From an uncultured Lachnospiraceae bacterium (GTDB lineage Bacteria; Bacillota; Clostridia; Lachnospirales; Lachnospiraceae), in NCBI GenBank assembly GCA_902797565.1, contig CADBTO010000412.1, forward strand, positions 1-5,100: 5,100 nucleotides of DNA, written 5' to 3'. A program made the translations under genes and the position numbers. This document shows positions 1 through 5,100 of this stretch, one piece after another. The notes below the pieces were generated by a model. It searched no databases and had not been told where the DNA came from. It saw only the letters and a program-made list of their open reading frames with translations. Every line of letters begins with the position of its first letter. Positions within the stretch are counted from its first letter, which is position 1.

Positions 1-2
1 AG

Positions 3-2423
3 TGCATCGGCAGCGACCGTTCTGTCGTTGATACCTATTTCGAAGGGACGGTCAGCCGGGTTGGCGGCATCACCCTGGAAGATATCGAGGCAAACGTGGA
101 AGCTTTGCATGACAAAGCATTCGACCCGCTGGACCTGGACAAAGACGAAACCCTGGACTCCCTCGGAGACCATAAAATGCGTGCCGGCGGAGAACCCCAC
201 CTGTATACGCCGGAGACGATCCATCTTCTGCAGCATGCCACCCGGACCGGAAATTATGAAACATTCAAGGCTTTCACGGCAAAGGTTGACGCGCAGGACG
301 CTGCCCGGCAGACGCAGGCACCCATGAACCTGCGCGGGCTCCTGGACTTCTCCTATCCGGAACAGGGAATCAGCCTCGAAGAGGTGGAACCGGTGGAAAA
401 CATCGTAAAACGCTTCAAGACCGGCGCGATGTCCTATGGCTCGATTTCCAGAGAAGCGCATGAAACGCTTGCCATCGCGATGAACCGGCTGGGCGGCAAG
501 TCCAACACCGGCGAAGGCGGCGAAGATGAAGAACGGCTGTTGGACGGCATTCCCGGGAAACCGGGCAGCAAAACAGAAAATAACCGCTGCTCCGCGATCA
601 AACAGGTCGCTTCAGGCCGGTTTGGCGTAACTTCCCGTTATCTGGTATCTGCGCAGGAAATCCAGATCAAAATGGCACAGGGCGCAAAACCCGGAGAAGG
701 CGGGCATCTGCCTGGCGGAAAGGTCTATCCATGGATCGCGAAAACACGGCTTTCCACGCCCGGAGTCTCGCTGATCTCCCCGCCGCCGCACCATGACATC
801 TATTCCATCGAAGACCTGGCACAACTGATCTATGACCTCAAGAACGCAAACAAAGACGCGCGGATCTCTGTGAAGCTGGTGTCTGAAGCCGGCGTTGGAA
901 CCGTTGCGTCCGGCGTGGCAAAAGCCGGGGCACAGGTCATCCTGATTTCCGGATATGACGGAGGCACAGGTGCTGCACCGATCACCTCCATCCACGGGGC
1001 AGGACTTCCCTGGGAACTTGGGCTGGCGGAAACCCACCAGACACTGTGTATGAACGGGCTTCGGGACAAAGTCATTCTGGAAACCGACGGAAAGCTTCTG
1101 TCCGGGCGGGATGTGGCTATCGCAGCAATGCTGGGTGCAGAGGAATTCGGCTTCGCAACCGGCCCTCTGGTATCACTGGGCTGCATGATGATGCGACTTT
1201 GCAATAAAGATACCTGCCCGTTTGGCGTGGCGACCCAGAACCCGGAACTCCGGAAGAAATTCCAGGGAAAACCGGAATACGTGGTAAACTTCATGAAATT
1301 CGTGGCACAGGAGCTTCGCGAATATATGGCACGGCTCGGCATCCGGACCGTGGACGAACTGGTTGGACGGACAGATCTTCTGAAACTCCATACCGCAGAC
1401 GCATCCAAAGAAAACGGCAAACAGAAGGATGCGGTGGAGAAGCGTCTGGAAAAGCTGGATCTTTCTGCATTGCTGCAGCAGGTTCCGGAACAGGGCGCAG
1501 ACAGTGCGCAAAGCAAGGTCTCCTACTCTAATAAAAAAGTATATGACTTCCAGCTTGCACAGACACTTGATGCAAAACAGCTGCTGCCGCTGCTGCCGGA
1601 CGGAGCGACAAGCCTTCCGGGATCAAAAAGCCTGGAAATCCAGGTCAAAAACACGGACCGGGCGTTTGGCACCCTGTTTGGGGCACAGCTCACACGGCAG
1701 TTTGGCGAAAACCTGCCGGAAGATACCTTCCAGATCCACTGCAAGGGTTCCGGCGGACAGTCCTTTGGCGCGTTCATCCCGCAGGGTCTGACTCTGGAAC
1801 TGGCCGGAGACTCCAATGATTACTTCGGGAAAGGGCTTTCCGGCGGGAAGCTGGTGGTTCATCCACCGAAAGACGCGCCCTACGAGGAAAGCGAAAACAT
1901 CATTATCGGAAACGTTGCGCTCTATGGCGCGACAAGCGGAACCGCTATGATTGCCGGCATTGCCGGGGAACGCTTCGCCGTCCGGAACTCCGGCGCAGTT
2001 GCCGTTGTGGAAGGCGTGGGTGACCACGGGCTTGAATATATGACTGGCGGCTGTGTCGTGATCCTGGGCGGAACCGGGAAAAACTTTGCCGCGGGAATGA
2101 GCGGCGGCATTGCTTATGTCCTCGATGAAGACAGCAGCCTCTACAAAAAGCTGAACAAAGAACTGGTCTCTCTGGAACAGGTGACAGACAAATACGATGT
2201 GGGCGAGCTGAAAGCCCTGATCCAGGACTTTACAGAAGCAACCGGTTCAAAACGCGGCGCGTGGATTTATGAGCACTTTTCTGAAGTACTCCCGAAGTTC
2301 AAGAAGATCGTCCCGCATACCTACAAAAAGATGATGCAGAAGATCGCACAGATGGAAGAAAAAGGCCTCTCACCGGACCAGGCAAAGATTGAAGCATTTG
2401 AAGCATTAAAGGCACAGCAATAA
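3..2423 (+). CDS. gltB: Glutamate synthase (GOGAT) large subunit GltB, 5'-truncated by the window edge
   Basis: This is the C-terminal 806 residues of the large subunit, which converts glutamine and 2-oxoglutarate to two glutamates in the cytoplasm using electrons from GltD. The frame is open from base 3, and the residues before the GTG at 96 (YFEGTVSRVGGI) are ordinary GltB sequence, so that GTG is internal and the true start is off the window. Full-length GltB is about 1500 residues; the N-terminal glutaminase domain with its Cys1 nucleophile is not visible. Numbering from base 3, the FMN-binding synthase domain spans about residues 115-490: MSYGSIS at 143, KPGEGGH at 229 and GYDGGTGAAP at 317. 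The 3Fe-4S cysteines have the C-x5-C-x4-C spacing (C394, C400, C405). A glycine-rich GXGXG beta-helix follows at about 510-720 (GSGGQSFGAF, YGATSGTA). A lysine-rich helical tail ends at TAA 2421. Nothing essential is missing in the visible part. Confidence 0.97.
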   Translation, partial: CIGSDRSVVDTYFEGTVSRVGGITLEDIEANVEALHDKAFDPLDLDKDETLDSLGDHKMRAGGEPHLYTPETIHLLQHATRTGNYETFKAFTAKVDAQDAARQTQAPMNLRGLLDFSYPEQGISLEEVEPVENIVKRFKTGAMSYGSISREAHETLAIAMNRLGGKSNTGEGGEDEERLLDGIPGKPGSKTENNRCSAIKQVASGRFGVTSRYLVSAQEIQIKMAQGAKPGEGGHLPGGKVYPWIAKTRLSTPGVSLISPPPHHDIYSIEDLAQLIYDLKNANKDARISVKLVSEAGVGTVASGVAKAGAQVILISGYDGGTGAAPITSIHGAGLPWELGLAETHQTLCMNGLRDKVILETDGKLLSGRDVAIAAMLGAEEFGFATGPLVSLGCMMMRLCNKDTCPFGVATQNPELRKKFQGKPEYVVNFMKFVAQELREYMARLGIRTVDELVGRTDLLKLHTADASKENGKQKDAVEKRLEKLDLSALLQQVPEQGADSAQSKVSYSNKKVYDFQLAQTLDAKQLLPLLPDGATSLPGSKSLEIQVKNTDRAFGTLFGAQLTRQFGENLPEDTFQIHCKGSGGQSFGAFIPQGLTLELAGDSNDYFGKGLSGGKLVVHPPKDAPYEESENIIIGNVALYGATSGTAMIAGIAGERFAVRNSGAVAVVEGVGDHGLEYMTGGCVVILGGTGKNFAAGMSGGIAYVLDEDSSLYKKLNKELVSLEQVTDKYDVGELKALIQDFTEATGSKRGAWIYEHFSEVLPKFKKIVPHTYKKMMQKIAQMEEKGLSPDQAKIEAFEALKAQQ

Positions 2424-2428
2424 AGGAG
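2423..2428 (+). promoter_or_regulatory. gltD ribosome binding site overlapping the gltB stop codon
   Basis: AAGGAG lies 7 bases before the ATG at 2436, and its first A is the last base of the gltB TAA. This strong Shine-Dalgarno sequence fixes the gltD start. The overlap with the upstream stop suggests that gltB and gltD are translated from one message, possibly with coupling, which would suit two subunits of one complex. Confidence 0.85.
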
Positions 2429-2435
2429 CAAGGCT

Positions 2436-3956
2436 ATGGGAAAAACAACAGGTTTTTTGGAGTATGAACGGAAGGAGGCCGCGGCACTCCCTCCCAAAGA
2501 ACGGATCCGGAACTTTCGGGAATTCCACCAGCCCCTGCCCCTTTCTATGCAGCAGAAACAGGGCGCACGGTGCATGGAGTGCGGTGTCCCGTTCTGCCAG
2601 TACGGTGCTGCAATCGCGGGAATGACTTCGGGCTGTCCCCTTCACAATCTGATTCCGGAATGGAACGATTATGTCTATCATGGCAATTTTGAGAAAGCAT
2701 ACGAACGGCTGCGCAAGACCAGCAACTTCCCGGAGTTTACAAGCCGGGTATGCCCTGCGCTCTGCGAGAAAGCTTGTACATTAGGACAGTATAGCACTCC
2801 GGTCTCCACCAAAGAGAACGAGCGCACAATTATCGAATACGCTTATGAAAAAGGGCTGGCTGCAGCAAAGCCGCCCAAAAACCGCACGGGAAAGAAAGTC
2901 GCTGTGGTCGGTTCCGGTCCCTCCGGACTGGCTGCGGCGGACGATCTGAACCGCCGCGGGCATCTGGTCACGGTCTTTGAACGTGCAGACCGTATCGGCG
3001 GACTATTACGCTATGGCATCCCGAATATGAAATTGGAAAAATGGATCATTGACCGGAAGGTGAAGATCCTGGAAGAAGAAGGCATCCGCTTTGAAACAGG
3101 TTGTGAAATCGGACGGGACCGCTTGTCCCAGGACCTTCTGAAGGAATTTGACGCGATCGTCTTCGCCGGAGGTGCCAGCAATCCCAGGAATATCGATGCG
3201 CCCGGACGGGACGCAAAAAATATCCTGTTTGCCGTCGATTACTTGACACAGAGCACGAAGCTGTTGTATGATCATGGATACTTGAAGCCGGACTACCAGG
3301 GCGACTGGAACAAGGTTTCCGGCGGGCTTGCCGCCGGGAAGGATGTCGTGGTCATTGGCGGCGGGGACACCGGGAACGACTGCGTTGGTACAGCGATCCG
3401 CCAGGGCGCAAAATCCGTCCTGCAGCTTGAAATGATGCCGGAGCCACCCGAAACGCGCAGGGATTCAAACCCCTGGCCACAGTGGCCGCTGGTCAAAAAG
3501 ACGGATTACGGGCAGGAAGAAGCCATCGACCGCTTCGGCAAAGATCCGCGGATGTACCAGACCACGGTTTCCAGCTTCAAGAAAGACAAGCAGGGAAGGC
3601 TTTCTTCCATCGTACTCGTGAAACTGGAAAGCAAGACCGATGCAGAAAGCGGCAGAAGGAGCTTTGTGCCGGTGGCTGGCAGCAAGCAGGAAGTCCCCTG
3701 CCAGCTGGCACTGATCGCCGCAGGCTTCCTGGGTGCCGAGAAAGCACTCTGTGACGCTTTCTCGCTCGAACAGGACGCCCGCACCAATATCAAATCGGAC
3801 GGGCACCGCGCGATTTCAACCGGAAAAGATTCCGGAAAAATCTTCTGCGCAGGAGACATCCGCACCGGACAGTCCCTGGTCGTCAAAGCCATCGCGGACG
3901 GAAAGGCCTGCGCGAAAGAAGTGGACGAGTTCCTGATGGGCTACAGCAATCTGTAA
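2436..3956 (+). CDS. gltD: Glutamate synthase (GOGAT) small subunit GltD, NADPH-dependent
   Basis: This complete 506-residue protein has the usual length for the beta subunit. It oxidises NADPH at FAD and passes electrons through Fe-S clusters to the FMN site of GltB. The N-terminal Fe-S region carries C46-x2-C49-x4-C54, C67 in GCPL, and C106-x3-C110-x3-C114 in CPALCEKAC, the cysteine set expected for two 4Fe-4S clusters. A first Rossmann fold binds FAD (VAVVGSGPSG, glycines 159, 161 and 164, with FERADRIGGLLRYGIP at 181-196). A second binds NADPH (VVVIGGGDTG, 304-313). The C-terminal FAD motif FCAGDIRTGQSLVVKAI occupies 470-486. The ATG at 2436 is set by a good ribosome binding site and by the conserved start MGKTTGFLEY. 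It follows gltB by 12 bases and is almost certainly co-transcribed with it. The same subunit family includes other NAD(P)H-transferring subunits such as NfnB/PreT, but adjacency to gltB settles the role. I see no defect. Confidence 0.97.
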   Translation: MGKTTGFLEYERKEAAALPPKERIRNFREFHQPLPLSMQQKQGARCMECGVPFCQYGAAIAGMTSGCPLHNLIPEWNDYVYHGNFEKAYERLRKTSNFPEFTSRVCPALCEKACTLGQYSTPVSTKENERTIIEYAYEKGLAAAKPPKNRTGKKVAVVGSGPSGLAAADDLNRRGHLVTVFERADRIGGLLRYGIPNMKLEKWIIDRKVKILEEEGIRFETGCEIGRDRLSQDLLKEFDAIVFAGGASNPRNIDAPGRDAKNILFAVDYLTQSTKLLYDHGYLKPDYQGDWNKVSGGLAAGKDVVVIGGGDTGNDCVGTAIRQGAKSVLQLEMMPEPPETRRDSNPWPQWPLVKKTDYGQEEAIDRFGKDPRMYQTTVSSFKKDKQGRLSSIVLVKLESKTDAESGRRSFVPVAGSKQEVPCQLALIAAGFLGAEKALCDAFSLEQDARTNIKSDGHRAISTGKDSGKIFCAGDIRTGQSLVVKAIADGKACAKEVDEFLMGYSNL

Positions 3957-4029
3957 ACACAGGTTTGCTGGTCCCGCCCATAGGCGCGTGCTGCAAAAAC
4001 GTTCGAACAAACATAAGAGGTTTCATAAT
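3957..4029 (+). other. Spacer between gltD and the glutamine synthetase-like gene
   Basis: This 73-base stretch holds no gene. I see no stem followed by a T run, so no intrinsic terminator is evident, and no -35/-10 pair at normal spacing. It includes an 8-base perfect palindrome, GTTCGAAC, at 4001-4008 and a weak 4-base-pair stem (CGCC/GGCG around a CATA loop) at 3975-3986. Read-through from gltD into the next gene is the simplest reading, but a weak or regulator-dependent internal promoter cannot be excluded by eye. Confidence 0.6.
4016..4020 (+). promoter_or_regulatory. Ribosome binding site of the glutamine synthetase-like gene
   Basis: AGAGG, inside the larger AAGAGGT, is one mismatch from AGGAGGT and lies 9 bases before the ATG at 4030. 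This favours that ATG over the second in-frame ATG at 4039, which would be 18 bases away. Confidence 0.7.
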
Positions 4030-5100
4030 ATGGCAAATATGACTTACCATGAGGTCATGGACTTTATCGAAGAAAACGATGTCAAGTTCATCCGCCTCGC
4101 ATTCTGTGATTTCTACGGGCGGCAGAAGAACGTTTCCATCCTCCCGGACGAGCTGGGACGCGCGTCCATGGGCGGCGAGGCGTTCTATCCCGTACATATC
4201 GCGGGATTTGATGATGGCAGTGGGAAGGATCTCTTCCTGCTGCCGGATTTTTCCACGCTCTGCATCCTTCCGTGGCGTCCCCAGGAAGGGCGGGTCATCC
4301 GCTTCTACTGCGATATCGTGGATGCTAAGGGCAATCCATGGGAACTGGATCCCCGGCGGCTTCTGAAACAAACCGTGGGGCGTTTCAAAGAACTGGGGCT
4401 CCGCCCCCGGATGAGCCTGTTCAGCGAGTTCTACCTGTTCCGCACGGACGATGAAGACAATCCCACGAATATCCCCTGGGACCAGGGCGGCTATTTCGAC
4501 ATTGCGCCGCTCGACCGTTCGGAAAACATCCGCCGCGAAATCTGCCTGACCCTTGAAGAAATGGGCATCCAGCCCCTCGCGTCCTACCATGAGTGCGGAC
4601 CCGGCCAGAATGAGATTGACTTTGCGGAAGATTCCGCCCTCCATACGGCGGACAACTTCATTACTTATAAAAATGTGGTCGGCGCGATCGCTTCCCGCAA
4701 CGGGCTCTTTGCTTCCTTCGCGCCCAAGCCCCTTCCAGATCAGAGCGGAAACGGGCTGCATGTCAAGGTTTCCCTGTTCCGGAATGGAGAAAACCTGCGC
4801 GAGGTGGATCCGGATATGGCAGAACATTTTACCGCCGGGGTACTCTCCCGGATGCGGGACATGACCGTATTCCTCAATACCCAGCCGGATTCCTATCTGC
4901 GCTTCGGTCAGAAAGAAGCACCCAAATACATTACCTGGTCCATGAAGAACAGCTCCCGGCTGCTGCGGATTCCGGTTGAAGGCGGCAAGCGCACTGGTTT
5001 CATCCTCCGCTCTCCGGATTCCGGCATCAACCCATACCTGGCGTTCGCCGTAATCCTGCAGGCTGGACTTGCCGGTATCCAGCAGAAAGAAGCATTGCCG
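4030..5100 (+). CDS. Glutamine synthetase family protein (GlnA-like), 3'-truncated by the window edge; atypical active site
   Basis: The frame is open for 357 codons from ATG 4030 to the window end; type I glutamine synthetases have about 440-470 residues, so roughly the last 80-110 are missing. The N-terminal beta-grasp domain (residues 1-100; VKFIRLAFCDFYGRQKN at 19-35) leads into the catalytic domain: SEFYLF 132-137, GYFDIAPLD 154-162, YHECGPGQNEIDF 186-198, GNGLHVKVSL 240-249, KEAPKYITW 295-303, LLRIP 311-315, and LRSPD...NPYLAFA 326-340. These match GlnA proteins of Clostridia. By analogy the protein would make glutamine for the GltBD enzyme encoded upstream. Several catalytic positions are changed, by hand alignment to the Salmonella numbering: D50 to Y53, S53 to H56, E129 to F131, H271 to K246, R339 to S308, R355 to G323 and E357 to I325. 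Retained are E133, E188, E195, H244, R291, E296, R313 and R327. Family membership is secure; true glutamine synthetase activity is doubtful. No frameshift or stop suggests decay. Confidence 0.93.
   Translation, partial: MANMTYHEVMDFIEENDVKFIRLAFCDFYGRQKNVSILPDELGRASMGGEAFYPVHIAGFDDGSGKDLFLLPDFSTLCILPWRPQEGRVIRFYCDIVDAKGNPWELDPRRLLKQTVGRFKELGLRPRMSLFSEFYLFRTDDEDNPTNIPWDQGGYFDIAPLDRSENIRREICLTLEEMGIQPLASYHECGPGQNEIDFAEDSALHTADNFITYKNVVGAIASRNGLFASFAPKPLPDQSGNGLHVKVSLFRNGENLREVDPDMAEHFTAGVLSRMRDMTVFLNTQPDSYLRFGQKEAPKYITWSMKNSSRLLRIPVEGGKRTGFILRSPDSGINPYLAFAVILQAGLAGIQQKEALP

Noticed and set aside
96..98. GTG as a possible start of the gltB reading frame
   Set aside because: The frame stays open upstream to the window edge and the 31 residues before it fit GltB, so this is an internal valine codon.
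830..1516. A 228-codon open frame on the minus strand inside gltB
   Set aside because: It is fully antisense to the conserved FMN and Fe-S domain of GltB and its product is rich in Ser, Arg and Pro, as expected of a shadow frame.
3975..3986. CGCC-CATA-GGCG hairpin as a terminator or as an ANTAR-type antitermination element
   Set aside because: The stem is only 4 base pairs with no following T run. Read as a 3-base-pair stem with a six-base loop (CCATAG), it lacks the A at loop position 1 that ANTAR-binding hairpins carry, and no second hairpin of that form is evident.
4024..4029. CATAAT as a promoter -10 box for the GS-like gene
   Set aside because: It directly abuts the start codon, downstream of the ribosome binding site, so a transcript starting from it would lack the ribosome binding site and the start codon.
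3883..4827. A 314-codon open frame on the minus strand opposite the end of gltD and the GS-like gene
   Set aside because: It lies antisense to two strongly recognised coding regions, shows no known motif, and has no good ribosome binding site that I can see. Long antisense frames are expected where codons favour G or C in third position.

Overview
The window is a compact, single-strand block of central nitrogen-assimilation genes, all on the + strand, with no mobile element, RNA gene or CRISPR array visible. It holds the 3' part of gltB (glutamate synthase large subunit), a complete gltD (glutamate synthase small subunit), and the 5' part of a glutamine synthetase family gene that runs off the right edge. 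The protein sequences resemble those of Firmicutes of the class Clostridia (gut-type Lachnospiraceae/Oscillospiraceae), in a moderately GC-rich member with many C/G third positions. Shine-Dalgarno-led starts agree with this. The taxonomic call is inference from sequence style, not from a search.

Layout: positions 3-2423 encode the FMN/3Fe-4S synthase domain and the C-terminal beta-helix of GltB; its glutaminase domain lies left of the window. After a 12-base gap, in which the gltB stop codon overlaps the gltD ribosome binding site, gltD runs from 2436 to 3956. A 73-base spacer with no convincing terminator or promoter follows. The glutamine synthetase-like gene starts at 4030 and is open to base 5100.

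Together, GltB and GltD form NADPH-dependent glutamate synthase (GOGAT). GltD passes electrons from NADPH through FAD and Fe-S clusters to GltB, which makes two glutamates from glutamine and 2-oxoglutarate. A neighbouring glutamine synthetase would normally complete the GS-GOGAT cycle. Here, however, the GS-like protein has an intact fold signature and reading frame but lacks several residues that classical GS chemistry needs: the ammonium-site Asp and Ser, two ligands of the second metal, and two active-site arginines. It keeps much of the glutamate-binding set. This possible pseudo-enzyme or altered-substrate GS paralogue, linked to gltBD, is the most interesting thing in the window.
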